From Rhodopirellula sp. (GTDB lineage Bacteria; Planctomycetota; Planctomycetia; Pirellulales; Pirellulaceae): DNA of 30,570 nucleotides. Below the pieces are notes generated by a model that saw nothing but the letters and a program-made list of their open reading frames with translations, searched no databases and had not been told where the DNA came from. The position numbers were made by a program, and so were the translations under genes. This document shows, piece after piece, positions 8,389-17,532 of the stretch. Every line of letters starts with the position of its first letter. The first letter of the stretch is position 1. The stretch lies in assembly GCA_003513555.1 (NCBI GenBank), contig DOPG01000187.1, positions 5,693 through 36,262 of the forward strand. The letters are read 5' to 3'.

Positions 8389-9404
8389 CCACCATCCTCG
8401 TTTGACGGTTCTGCGGTGATACGGTTGTAGACATCGCTGAATTCGAATCCTTTCGAAAAGTACTTTCGGCACCGTTCGCGGAAAGCGTCGACGTCAACAT
8501 CTTCAACGATCTCCATCGTTCCGTCTTTCCGCCATTCTTCGATCAACTTCTTCTCGTCCTCGATCAATCCATCATAGACCTCGTGACCCAGTTCCTGAAT
8601 TGTATCGAGTAGCGTTTTCTGCTGATCAGCGTTCAGACGCTTCCATGTACGTTCGTTGACAAGTATTTGCAATGATGACTGAATGTGCCCCGTCAAATTC
8701 AAGCACTTTTGAACTTCATGGAATCCCATAGATTTGATTACAGGCACTGGGTTCTCCTGACCATCGGCAATACCTTGTTGCAGTGCGAGGTAGACTTCGC
8801 TGAATGCAATCGGCATTGGACTGGCACCCAGTGCTTCAGCAGATGCCTGAAAGATCCTCGCCGCAGGCGATCGTAGTCGAAGCTTCTCGAGGTCGTCGGG
8901 ATGACGAATGGGCACGTTTGACGTAACGTGCCGCGACCCGTAGGCCCACGTGTCCAAGACCCGCGCATCATACTTCTTGCGAAGTTCATCCCACTCCGGC
9001 GCCATCTCTGCACTCCCCGCCATTTCGAGCATGTGATCCAGATCCCGTGACGCAAATGCAGCATCTAATACGCCAACCGGTGGGTGCCACATGGCAAGGA
9101 ATGACGGCCCTGTGATCACCATATCTAGCTCACCGGCCACCAATTGTTCGAGTAACTCAGATTCACTCCCCAATTGTGCGGCGGGATAAACCGTCACATC
9201 CAAATCATTTGTCTTCTCACGAATACGCTCAGACAGAAACGCCGTTCCGTATGCATGAGTCGGAGCAGTAACTTCGTAAACATGTGCCATCCGCAAGGTC
9301 AACGTTTGATCTGAGGCTTTTTTAGATTCGCATCCACAGATCAACACAACCGCCATAAAAAATAGCGTGCACAGCCACCGACCAATTAAAGATAATTTGT
9401 TCAT
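8385..9404 (-). CDS. dctP: TRAP transporter substrate-binding lipoprotein (DctP)
   Basis: The 339-aa protein is a DctP-family solute receptor. The N-terminus is a lipoprotein signal peptide with ICGC, so Cys25 is the likely lipid anchor; many DctP proteins are free periplasmic proteins, but tethered versions exist. Family marks are YPAAQLGSESELLEQLVAGELDM (about 73-95), the ligand-binding arginine Arg178 in LRLRSP, and AFSEVYLALQQGIADGQENP (200-219). The arginine normally binds an acidic group of the ligand, so an organic acid is expected; a phosphonate or sulfonate would also be acidic. It is first in the dctPQM operon. GAGGA is visible upstream of the ATG. The neighbouring alcohol dehydrogenase and PhnX-like hydrolase suggest a hydroxyalkylphosphonate or its analogue, which is an inference. 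Confidence 0.93.
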   Translation of the reverse strand: MNKLSLIGRWLCTLFFMAVVLICGCESKKASDQTLTLRMAHVYEVTAPTHAYGTAFLSERIREKTNDLDVTVYPAAQLGSESELLEQLVAGELDMVITGPSFLAMWHPPVGVLDAAFASRDLDHMLEMAGSAEMAPEWDELRKKYDARVLDTWAYGSRHVTSNVPIRHPDDLEKLRLRSPAARIFQASAEALGASPMPIAFSEVYLALQQGIADGQENPVPVIKSMGFHEVQKCLNLTGHIQSSLQILVNERTWKRLNADQQKTLLDTIQELGHEVYDGLIEDEKKLIEEWRKDGTMEIVEDVDVDAFRERCRKYFSKGFEFSDVYNRITAEPSNEDGG

Positions 9405-9942
9405 TCAGGAGTTTCCTCTTGCAACCCTCAGCCACCATCCGAAGTTTATACCCGAAATTTGACTTCACCATCGTTACAAGTGGGACTGGCAAAGCATTTC
9501 CAGCAAATGTTGCTGTAGCAAGATCTATCGCCCTGCCACAATCACTTGAAAAATCGATCCTGAAACGCTTCACGTCAGCCTACTCAGTTCATTTACTAAG
9601 CGAATTGAAAGTCACGGATTTTTTGGAGTCATCATAGTGGACCGTGCCCCAGCACTTTGCGGGCGACAACCAGCCTCAGTTTTTTCCAGTCTCTACTGGT
9701 TCCGTGGGCCCAAGTCACGACCAAGAGTAAAGGCAAGAAGCTGCTCCCTTCCGCTCACAATCACCGTAAAATCGTGAATGACCTTCCCCTTATTGAGAGT
9801 TGCTCGTGCATATACAAGAAAAAGAGAATCCACCTGCCGCGTCACCGAACCGTAGAAACAGATTTCACGCTTGAGGCGGAGTGAGGAGAACTTGGTTTCA
9901 TGATGAAATTACATCGATTTCAGAGTCCACTGGTTACCTCAG
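9405..9942. other. Upstream region of dctP, no gene seen
   Basis: The 538 bp upstream of dctP should include its promoter. Short open frames on the plus strand have no recognisable features. I found no copy of the 4915-4931 palindrome or of the GCATGAAA repeat here, so shared control with the divergent region is not supported by sequence. Confidence 0.45.
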
Positions 9943-10956
9943 CTAGCGGCGATAGGTATTGAGCTTGGCATCCCATTTCAAGTGCTGACGATTCTGTTGA
10001 ACCCAGTCTGCGGTAGCCTCGCCGTCAGGCAGTAATGCTTGTAACTGTTCCTCGGCACACTCCCGCACATCGCTGTTGGGATATTCGCGAAGCGCGACTA
10101 ACAAGTCAAGGTTCCGCCAGGCATCTTGGTGACCGCATAGCCGCCGGACAATCTCTTGTTGCACACGCCTTAGAAACGGCTGCTCTTCCGCTGAGAGCTT
10201 CGCTTCAACGAGTGATAGCGACGAGAGGCCAAGTTCGACCAGACCTGTTTCGTCGGATTTCGCAATCAACTCCTGCACGCGACTCGCTTCCCGTCCGCCA
10301 ACATCCGGCCGCCACTTGAGCATCCGCAACAGCCAGCTAACTTCCTCCGCTTGGACGGCTTTCAATCCGATGTGCTTCTTGACCACGACATTGGGCCTCT
10401 GATTCGAGATCCATTGGGTTTCGGGACCAGTAATATGAAACAAGGGCAACCACAGTTGGGTCGTCCGTTGGCCATATTGAGTTCTCGCGGAAATCGGGTA
10501 CGTCAAGGGTGAGTCACCCTTACGCCCGCAATGGATTGTCTGACTCACATAGTTGTCGATTTTTGCGAGAATCGTTCCTGTCGGTGAGAAAAAGAGTATC
10601 GGGTCTTCAAGGTTGGACCCTAAGGCGAACCCGTTCCCCGTCGGCGATACACAAACAGTCATGCTGAAATGCTTGTCCGTGTCCCAAGCTCGTTCAAAGA
10701 CACCTATTTCTTCAGCCTCCCCATTGGGGTCGATTCGAAGCGTTCGAAAGCGAAACTTATAGGGCCCATGACTGCTGTGGCCAGTGCCGGTGAGTGACAT
10801 CGCTTCGACTCGAAAACGACCATCATGGCTGTGAGTGACGGAATTCTGCGCTCCTCCGCAGCATTGACCGAATGATGGGACAACCGAACACGGCAATCCA
10901 ATGAGCAGAAGGATACACGCAGCCGAAAATCTTGGCAGTCTTTGCTTCAGGCACAT
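9943..10956 (-). CDS. Secreted hypothetical protein
   Basis: The 337-aa product has a clear signal peptide (hydrophobic run at about 10-26, likely cleavage after SFG near 30) and a mature N-terminus starting QCCGG. The first two thirds look beta-rich, with VSPTGNGFALGS and DPILFFSPTGTILAKID resembling WD/NHL-like strands. The last third is helical, with regularly spaced leucines (ELGLSSLSLVEAKL, then LLVALREYPNSDVRECAEEQLQALL), suggesting HEAT-like repeats. I do not recognise the family and assign no function. It is on the same strand as the downstream secreted-protein genes but is separated from them by 180 bp or more. Confidence 0.8.
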   Translation of the reverse strand: MCLKQRLPRFSAACILLLIGLPCSVVPSFGQCCGGAQNSVTHSHDGRFRVEAMSLTGTGHSSHGPYKFRFRTLRIDPNGEAEEIGVFERAWDTDKHFSMTVCVSPTGNGFALGSNLEDPILFFSPTGTILAKIDNYVSQTIHCGRKGDSPLTYPISARTQYGQRTTQLWLPLFHITGPETQWISNQRPNVVVKKHIGLKAVQAEEVSWLLRMLKWRPDVGGREASRVQELIAKSDETGLVELGLSSLSLVEAKLSAEEQPFLRRVQQEIVRRLCGHQDAWRNLDLLVALREYPNSDVRECAEEQLQALLPDGEATADWVQQNRQHLKWDAKLNTYRR

Positions 10957-11137
10957 TATGGTTCTCTTAGAACAAAACGTTTATGCTCAACGAATCGCCA
11001 TGGTAATGGCGATTGAAAATTCAAACACCACGGCGACCTTGGTACATCAAATTGTGATGCTGGCTAGTTCGGCGGTAAGTCCGGCAGCCAGTTGTCCAAC
11101 ACCACTCTTGTTATTCATCGCGGATACAGAACCCAAA

Positions 11138-11500
11138 TCACTGAATTCGCTCTCTGGAAACGAATGTTCCATCGTGCCAGTACCGAACGACAGTCAACTT
11201 TTCCGCGTGATCAGTATAGGTGATCGTGTAGAAGTATTTTCCATCTGACGTTCTTACACCCCGTGTCACTTCCTTGACAACGTTTTTTCCAATTTCTTTC
11301 TCAACGAACGTCCTTACATTCGCAGGCAGATCATCAGTCAAGATGATCTCCGCCGGAAGCTCTTTCTGTGAGAAAACACCAAGTCCACCAGTAGACATAG
11401 GCCCACCGCCACAGCCTGAAGTACACTCCATGGCGAACAGCAATAATGCAATTGCCGTATTTTGTTAAACGAGTCTTTTTCTTGCCGATTTTTTTGCCAT
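11138..11500 (-). pseudogene. Small lipoprotein gene with an in-frame stop in its signal peptide
   Basis: From ATG at 11500 the frame reads MAKKSARKRLV, then TAA at 11465-11467, then QNTAIALLLFAMECTSGCGGG and on to a stop at 11138. Without the TAA this would be an ideal secretion signal: a basic start, a hydrophobic core and a lipobox-like TSGC. The mature part (about 90 aa) is small and basic-acidic, with LPANVRTFVEKEIGKN and YFYTITYTDHAEKLTVVRYWHDG, which resembles a PepSY/BamE-size beta-rich domain; the family is not certain. The coding sense after the stop looks intact. Alternatives are a recent nonsense mutation, stop-codon readthrough, a sequencing error, or a restart at TTG 11443 or ATG 11431, which would give a product with most of its signal removed. 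Confidence 0.6.
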
Positions 11501-11742
11501 AGTTTCTTTTGTCCAATTCATCAAAACGGCAGTATCCAGCGAACTGGAGCCAGCGATCGTTCATCTCTCTGACCAGCCTCGACGAGACATTGTTATGCAT
11601 CGATTGCACGTTCGACGTCGGCAGCAAAGGGCAGCGGTCGATTCGAGTAAAAGAAAGGTGACTGGGTTAAACGAGGAATCCGATCACCGCCATGCATAAC
11701 CGCAGACGCAACCAAACAGGCTCCAGATCGAGGACGAAAGTG

Positions 11743-14691
11743 CTACTTACTTGTGTCCGATCCATGTTTCGGCAGTGGGTCTAGTGGCAGCCCCGTCGAC
11801 ACGAGTTCGATCCCGCTAAGCAAGCTCTGACCCTGATGCGTAGTGAAGGTGAGCGTGCAATTGCCATCGAGCTGAACACCAGTAATTTCTTTGACCATGC
11901 ACTTCATTTTACCTTGGGCTTCAACGAAGATATCCAAGTTCGAGAGTACAGGTTCTCCTTGAAGAGAGACGTCAAACACACGGGCTCCCGCCACAGTGTA
12001 TTGTGGTTCGACAAAGTACAACCGCACGGTAAAAGTTCCGGGTTGCAGGTCCGACACACGCAAGGACTCGAGGCCTTGTACGCCGGAGGCACAGACCCAT
12101 GGCCAGCCTTTCCCTAGCTGCATGAATAGGGAATGGTGATAAAAATAGTCAGGTTCAGCCGGCTGCATCTGAATTTTTATCGCGGGCGAGGGCCCGCCCA
12201 CGCTGGGATGATCGACAAATAAAGTTCCGCTGTGAGTCATCCGGTCGCCCGGTGCACCAAGGTTGACGCCGACCCGCACAATTGGTTTCGCCGTCCCCGT
12301 ACCCCAAGCGGTCCATTGTTCGAAATTCTGTGGCATACTAACCAGCGCGGCTCCGGTGGGCAGCGGGTAACTACAAGTGCAGCCATCATAGAAATACGGC
12401 ACGTTCAAGACACCGTTAGCCGGAATGATACTATTCGTACAACCAGAGCGTGGACCAGCAATATTAACAGTGCCACTTTCAATACGTTTGTCGTAGAAGG
12501 CAGGAGTCGCCGAACGCATCGTAATCAAGTGGCCATAGTCCACACCGCCGTCACAGCCATAACTCTTGACATAGCATCGTGGCTCCATGAGCCCGGTCAA
12601 CGGACTCATCATTTGACCCTTATCAGCCTGCCTCCGAAATGGATAGGACTGTGGTTTCTCGCCTCGGGACTCCAGTTCCTGCAAATGTGCCTCAACGTAC
12701 GGCGGACGAAATTGATAGGGTGGGCGAAATTCCGCAGACGGTGTGTTGGGAATTTGCTCTAACCGTGATTCAGCCTCGTCGTAAGACATGACGCGACCGG
12801 TATAGACGTCCGTAAAGGTTTCCTTGAGCAAGCGGAACCGCCCAGTTCCGTCTCGATGAAGATGGTTGACATGGCCCATCTTCTCGACTTTGCCTTGCCA
12901 ATCCTTATCCTGCGAAATCATGACGCCGCCTACGATCATCGGTTGAGGGGCGCGTTTGAAGCTTGCCACAGAATCGGCGAACCACAAAATTCCCAAAGGC
13001 GCACGCACACGGGCGTCGGGCGCTTTCCAGTCATTTGTGTAATCGACGGCGCCGGGTAACGCGCCCGCTCGGCGAACGAGCAGCAAGTCACCGTTTCGTT
13101 CCACCTGGGCTTCGCCATGTCCAGCTTCGCGGAGCCACGCCTGAATTTCATGGTCACGCGTTGGCGCTACAGCCAGGCAGGCGAGGCCCCCGTACGGCTT
13201 GAGTCGATCATATAACGTCAGCAAGAATTCAGCGCCCGTGTTGAGCCCAGTCGCGTCGCTATCCTCGATCACAATCAGATCGGCGAGATACGGGGGAAAC
13301 ACGACTTCTTCGAGCCTGCCCGTCACGATCGACACCCGGCTTGCCGGCATGGAAGGTTCAAGAATTCGTCGTCGTATCGCATCGGCATCCGACTCAGCAG
13401 AGGCTAATGCAATGACGTTCAGATTTGTGTCGGCAGCCAAGTGCTCCGCCAACCAGCCGTCGCGCGTGCCGAGCACGAGCGCGTAACCGTCACGAACGCC
13501 GGTTAGCGTGCGTAACTGGGCAATGGTTGACGCCAACCTCTTGTCTACATTCGGCTTGCGGACAGCTTGCACCGTGTGAACGATCGGTGAAACCTCTGTA
13601 TCACCAAAACAATAAATCGTCCCATCGCGAGTGGTGACGAACAGTCGGCCATTGGCAGCAACGATGCTGTGAATGTCACCATCAACCCCCTGCACCCCGT
13701 CAGCATACTTCAACAGAGTTCCGCCTAGCCTCACTTGGGTCCTCGATCCGGCGACTCCTTTGCCTTCGCGCGATCCACCCTCATGCAAATCGCGATTGAT
13801 AACACTGTCAAACTCAATTTTGCCACGTCGAATATCCCGAGCAAGTTCCGGGGCGAGTTGCATGAACCAGCCGCCGGGGAAGCTCCCTTCAGATGGAAGA
13901 GTAAAATCGAGTAACTCGCCACTTTGGCGATCAAAAGTGGCCGGTCGCGCCGCACCGCAAGGGACAAGCAGTTTATCTCCATGAACCAACAAATATCCTT
14001 GCGGGGAGAGCCCTCCTAAAGCTTCGGCCCCTACGTGCGGTTGCTTGCCATATAACGCTCCACAGCGATCGTTAACCCATTTGACCTCGCCGGAACGGGC
14101 ATCGAGCGCGTAGACAAAGACACCTTCCAGTGGCCAGACGCCAGCTGCGAAATAGACAGTGTCGTCGGCCAGCACTGGTCCCCCGCGGACCGGCCAGACC
14201 GAAATCAACCGACCATTGCCTAGGATTTTCCGTTTGGAAGGAACGGCTCGAAACTTCCACTGCAAGACGCCATCGGTAGCTCGCAAACAGTACAGATGTC
14301 CGTCATCCGATCCGAAGTAGAGCTTGTCACGGTACCCAACCGGTGCCAAACGCACGGGACCGGCAGTATAAAATCGCCACTTCTCGTTCCCCGTCTCGAC
14401 TTCATAGGCGACAACGGCATCAATATGCGGCAGCGCCACATACATGGTGTCGCCCAGAACAATCGGCTCGTAACCCTGATCAAACTGAAGTCGTGACTTG
14501 CGAAACGTCGGTATTACCGGAGGAAGTTGCCGCTTCCATTGCAGGCACAGCGGCTCTGGAATCTGCTCTACTGAGATATTCGTACGCCCGATGTCATGTC
14601 GCCAAGTGGGCCAATCCTCGCCTGCAGCCGTATCGACCAACGACAATAGTCCCAATAGTGTGACAGCGTAATAAAGCGAGACTCTGTGCAT
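11743..14691 (-). CDS. Secreted PQQ-repeat protein with methyltransferase-like middle and malectin-like C-terminus
   Basis: The 982-aa product has a signal peptide (cleavage near 24, before EDWPTWRHD). Residues about 25-370 form a PQQ-type beta-propeller: repeated patterns such as VAYEVETGNEKWRFYTAG, LYCLRATDGVLQWKF and VYALDARSGEVKWV. Residues about 385-545 look like a Rossmann/SAM-methyltransferase fold (LVLGTRDGWLAEHLAADT, then ADLIVIEDSD, then LYDRLKPYGGLACLAV) without a clear catalytic signature. Residues about 570-860 contain more strands and a second propeller-like part. Residues about 877-967 resemble a malectin carbohydrate-binding domain (FTVRLYFVEPQYTVAGARVFDVSLQGEPVLSNLDIF). Such propeller-malectin proteins are common in planctomycetes and are thought to act outside the cell on polysaccharides, but no enzyme activity is shown. 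The sulfatase gene lies upstream on the same strand, separated by 354 bp. Confidence 0.88.
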   Translation of the reverse strand: MHRVSLYYAVTLLGLLSLVDTAAGEDWPTWRHDIGRTNISVEQIPEPLCLQWKRQLPPVIPTFRKSRLQFDQGYEPIVLGDTMYVALPHIDAVVAYEVETGNEKWRFYTAGPVRLAPVGYRDKLYFGSDDGHLYCLRATDGVLQWKFRAVPSKRKILGNGRLISVWPVRGGPVLADDTVYFAAGVWPLEGVFVYALDARSGEVKWVNDRCGALYGKQPHVGAEALGGLSPQGYLLVHGDKLLVPCGAARPATFDRQSGELLDFTLPSEGSFPGGWFMQLAPELARDIRRGKIEFDSVINRDLHEGGSREGKGVAGSRTQVRLGGTLLKYADGVQGVDGDIHSIVAANGRLFVTTRDGTIYCFGDTEVSPIVHTVQAVRKPNVDKRLASTIAQLRTLTGVRDGYALVLGTRDGWLAEHLAADTNLNVIALASAESDADAIRRRILEPSMPASRVSIVTGRLEEVVFPPYLADLIVIEDSDATGLNTGAEFLLTLYDRLKPYGGLACLAVAPTRDHEIQAWLREAGHGEAQVERNGDLLLVRRAGALPGAVDYTNDWKAPDARVRAPLGILWFADSVASFKRAPQPMIVGGVMISQDKDWQGKVEKMGHVNHLHRDGTGRFRLLKETFTDVYTGRVMSYDEAESRLEQIPNTPSAEFRPPYQFRPPYVEAHLQELESRGEKPQSYPFRRQADKGQMMSPLTGLMEPRCYVKSYGCDGGVDYGHLITMRSATPAFYDKRIESGTVNIAGPRSGCTNSIIPANGVLNVPYFYDGCTCSYPLPTGAALVSMPQNFEQWTAWGTGTAKPIVRVGVNLGAPGDRMTHSGTLFVDHPSVGGPSPAIKIQMQPAEPDYFYHHSLFMQLGKGWPWVCASGVQGLESLRVSDLQPGTFTVRLYFVEPQYTVAGARVFDVSLQGEPVLSNLDIFVEAQGKMKCMVKEITGVQLDGNCTLTFTTHQGQSLLSGIELVSTGLPLDPLPKHGSDTSK

Positions 14692-15045
14692 GGAAATGCC
14701 GTGGGTTCAAAAACTGCAATGAATACTGTGACCAAAAAATCTCGGGTTTAAATCCTCAAATGAAGCCGCTTTTGGCTGACGCCTGCGAGATCATAGCTGT
14801 CTCATTCACAAAAACTTCAGGGCACGTTACTCCCGGTCATGACTTGAGTAGTTTACCTGCTCATTTACAAATTTGGGCGACTGTAAAAAGACCGACGCGA
14901 CTTGTGCCCTGAAGGCACTCTGGTAGATGCTGCACGTACTCGCACGCAATCTCCAATCCACTTCAATGATTCATGGAAAGGTTTCTACCGGTGACCTTCT
15001 CCTGGGACAGCATGAACGAGCCACTCCGTGGGCAACACCACCTCG
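14692..15045. other. Intergenic region with a long-range inverted repeat
   Basis: There is no supported gene between the sulfatase stop and the PQQ gene start. CTTCAGGGCAC at 14815-14825 is the exact reverse complement of 14904-14914, with a shorter inner pair (CGGTC / GACCG) between them. It could form a branched leader structure of the PQQ transcript, or be chance. Confidence 0.4.
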
Positions 15046-16335
15046 TTACGAACCGGCCGTTACGTTTGTCTTGAACCGCTCAATCGCCTGCTTCATTGAC
15101 TGGGTGACTTCAGGATGCTGGTCGGCCACATCGGTGACTTCTTGAGGATCACGCTGAAGATTGAAAAGCTGAACATTTTCTTCCTTGACAATCATTTTCC
15201 AATCGCCCCGCCGCATGGCTGTCCCCAACTTGGGTTCGTATCCGAAAAAGATATCTCTGTCTGGGAAATCTTTTTGCTCAAGCAGATGCGTCTTGAAACT
15301 CGCGCCGTCAAGGTTTTCTGGATTGCTTTTCGAGATACCAGCTATCTCTGTGAGCGTTGGGAACAGATCGAAGCCAACGATTAACTTATCGGATTGGACC
15401 CCCGCCTTGATCTTGCCAGGCCACCACGCGACGGCCGGCACACGGTGTCCACCCTCATAGTGGCTGAACTTGCCGCCGCGGAACTTACGGAACTCTTTTG
15501 GGCTCATGCCCACCGCTCCGTTATCCGACAAGAACACCACAAGAGTTTTCTCTGCCAAATCGAGTTCATGAAGTGTGTCGAGGATCTTCCCGACACCTTT
15601 ATCTAGGTCCTGCAACATCCACCTGTACTTGTCACGATTCTTGTTATTAATCTGATTTGGATTCTCTCCCTTTACGCGATGGTCAGGCCTATCCTCAACG
15701 GTCTGGTAAGGATTGTGGACCGCAGCGTGGGAAACGTAAAGAAAGAAACGATTATCTTTGTTGCGTTTTATGAAGTCGACGCTTCGGTCAGTGATGATGT
15801 GCGTCGAATAACCGGGCACATCCTTCTTTTTCAGGCCAACTCGCCAAGCCCCATGCTTGTGGTAATCCGTTGCACCGTTAAGGAAGCCGACGAATTCGTC
15901 GAACCCATGGTGGACTGGGTTGTACTGGTCCTGATATCCACAGTGCCATTTTCCGAAAAGAGCAGTCGCATAGCCATGATCCTTGAAAACCCGCGGTAAA
16001 GTAGCGAGCGAGGGAGATATGCCACTCTGAGGTTCCCGGCTACCAACGATCACGTCAACGATACCCACACGCTGCTGATACCGGCCGGTAAGGATCGCAG
16101 CACGCGTCGGACTGCAGACCGAAGAATTCGTGTGAAAATCAGTGAATCGCATTCCCTGTTCAGCCATCTTTTCAATGCGTGGTGTCTTCACCCAACCGTT
16201 GTAAAGGGTCATATCGCAGCAGCCCAAATCATCAGCCAAAATGACCACGATGTTGGGCTGTCTTTCAGCGTGCGTCAAACTTGGCACGAAGAGATACCAA
16301 AAAGAAATCAACAGATAGGCAAGCGTGCGCAACAT
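15046..16335 (-). CDS. Secreted type I sulfatase (arylsulfatase family)
   Basis: The 429-aa protein is a formylglycine-dependent sulfatase that hydrolyses sulfate esters, probably of algal or other marine polysaccharides. It has a signal peptide (cleavage near SLTHA, residue 23). The metal-binding start is PNIVVILADDLG (Asp35, Asp36), and the maturation motif is CSPTRAAILTGR with Cys74 to be converted to formylglycine. Further family marks are GKWHCG, HHGFDEFVGF, VFLSDNG and the C-terminal MRRGDWKMIV and LFNLQRDPQE. The length suits a compact S1 sulfatase. No anaerobic maturase or true sulfatase-activating enzyme gene is visible in the window; the FGE-like domain at 26143-29457 lacks the expected cysteines. 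The downstream PQQ/malectin gene may work on the same glycans, which is inferred from proximity only. Substrate specificity cannot be read. Confidence 0.95.
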   Translation of the reverse strand: MLRTLAYLLISFWYLFVPSLTHAERQPNIVVILADDLGCCDMTLYNGWVKTPRIEKMAEQGMRFTDFHTNSSVCSPTRAAILTGRYQQRVGIVDVIVGSREPQSGISPSLATLPRVFKDHGYATALFGKWHCGYQDQYNPVHHGFDEFVGFLNGATDYHKHGAWRVGLKKKDVPGYSTHIITDRSVDFIKRNKDNRFFLYVSHAAVHNPYQTVEDRPDHRVKGENPNQINNKNRDKYRWMLQDLDKGVGKILDTLHELDLAEKTLVVFLSDNGAVGMSPKEFRKFRGGKFSHYEGGHRVPAVAWWPGKIKAGVQSDKLIVGFDLFPTLTEIAGISKSNPENLDGASFKTHLLEQKDFPDRDIFFGYEPKLGTAMRRGDWKMIVKEENVQLFNLQRDPQEVTDVADQHPEVTQSMKQAIERFKTNVTAGS

Positions 16336-17160
16336 AGAAAATGATTGTTGATGAAAAAGTGGGAAGGATGTATTTCGAAAAAACAGTTCCGCTTATTTGT
16401 ACAGAGTAATCTGGGGTTGGCGGAAACGAATGTCGCAGGTTCAGTCTACCCGATGGAACGGTTCGTATGGATTAGCAAATCCGTTGGTCAGACTCATGAC
16501 TTTGCCACGAGACTAATTCAAGTTTTTTGTTTCCATACACAGTCCCCGCGAAAACAGAGAATGCAAGAAGCTGTTCGGTGGCTCACAAGTAAGCTTCTGA
16601 TTGCGAATCGGTTTTCAACGTGATGCAAAATCCGTGATCCATCACAACTAGTGATAGGCGGCCATCACTCGATAAGTTTGACCACTCTCAATGCGGTTCC
16701 CCGCTTTCCCAAAGTTGATCGCTTGAACTCAGTAGGTTCAGGCCACCGTTTACACTTCTCCGAGATGCGATCTGCGTTCAAGCGAATTCCACGCGGTCAT
16801 GGCATCGACCGCGTGTTGACGGGGCAACGTCAATCAAAATTGCAGGTAACCCACAAACTACTGCTATTTGCGCAGACCTCTCAAAACCCTCGTGAAATAT
16901 TCACGACATTGCCGCAAAACAGGGCCATCCAATGTATTATTCGTGTACACAAGATCTAGCATGCACTGACTACAACAATCTCACACATCTTCGCCGAAGT
17001 TTCGAATCCGTGAAAACTGCAACACACCCACCAAACAGTGAAGCTTGAAAAAGCGGGAAACCCAGCAACCATCACTGCTGCTTTGCAACACTTCTTCCCG
17101 ATCACAAAATTAGCCGGCAGTTGCTTTCGAGTCCTTGACGAACCACACGATCGCAAGCAA
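16336..17160. other. Long gene-free gap with tandem hairpins
   Basis: This 825-bp stretch contains no open frame with convincing protein features on either strand. It does contain two adjacent perfect hairpins at 16790-16833, listed separately. It may hold a promoter for the sulfatase gene, an unrecognised RNA, or decayed sequence. Confidence 0.5.
16790..16833. repeat. Two adjacent perfect hairpins
   Basis: CACGCGGTC (16790-16798) pairs with GACCGCGTG (16807-16815) around an 8-nt loop. Directly abutting it, TTGACG (16816-16821) pairs with CGTCAA (16828-16833) around a 6-nt loop. Both stems are perfect and the first is GC-rich. No T-tract follows on either strand, so this is not a simple Rho-independent terminator. 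Confidence 0.55.
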
Positions 17161-17532
17161 CTAATTCTTCTCTACCAATGCGCCATTCAAGACCTTGACT
17201 TGGAGGGTTTCCAAATCCAATTCATATTCTGATTTCCGTTCATTCTTCACAACGAGACTATTTTTCTTGGTCCCAAGTCTCGTGATGAATACATCTTGCA
17301 CATCCCGCTCAAGACCCACCTGATATTGCACAACGTAGATTTGGCGTCGCCAAATCATCTCTTTGCTCTCTTTATCCCACGCTTCAACACATCCCATCTG
17401 CTTGGTCGGTGCTCGATACTCAATTGTTCCCACTGCAACCGGTGGCACTTTGACCGGAGCAGGACGTTTCGCCTCAACAGTGGAAACTGGCAGCAACCAA
17501 CATAGGGTTAGTAAGATAACGAGACGAATCAC
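17161..17532 (-). CDS. Small secreted hypothetical protein
   Basis: The 123-aa product starts with a clear signal peptide: MIRLVILLTLCWLLPVSTVEA, with cleavage near residue 21. The start is the GTG at 17532, because AAAGGA sits five bases upstream; the open frame continues a further 22 codons, but that extension is polar, has no ribosome-binding site and would bury the signal sequence. The mature part is proline-rich at first (KRPAPVKVPPVAVG) and then beta-rich, with alternating basic and hydrophobic residues (MIWRRQIYVVQYQVGLERDVQDVFI). I do not recognise the family. It stands alone between two gene-free gaps that each carry tandem hairpins. Confidence 0.75.
   Translation of the reverse strand: MIRLVILLTLCWLLPVSTVEAKRPAPVKVPPVAVGTIEYRAPTKQMGCVEAWDKESKEMIWRRQIYVVQYQVGLERDVQDVFITRLGTKKNSLVVKNERKSEYELDLETLQVKVLNGALVEKN

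Noticed and set aside
12232..12762. 176-codon open frame on the plus strand
   Set aside because: It is a shadow within the 982-aa PQQ/malectin gene on the opposite strand; the protein looks random.
16336..17160. Integron attC-like site or transposon end in the hairpin gap
   Set aside because: No GTTRRRY core sites, terminal inverted repeats, target duplications or recombinase genes are visible.
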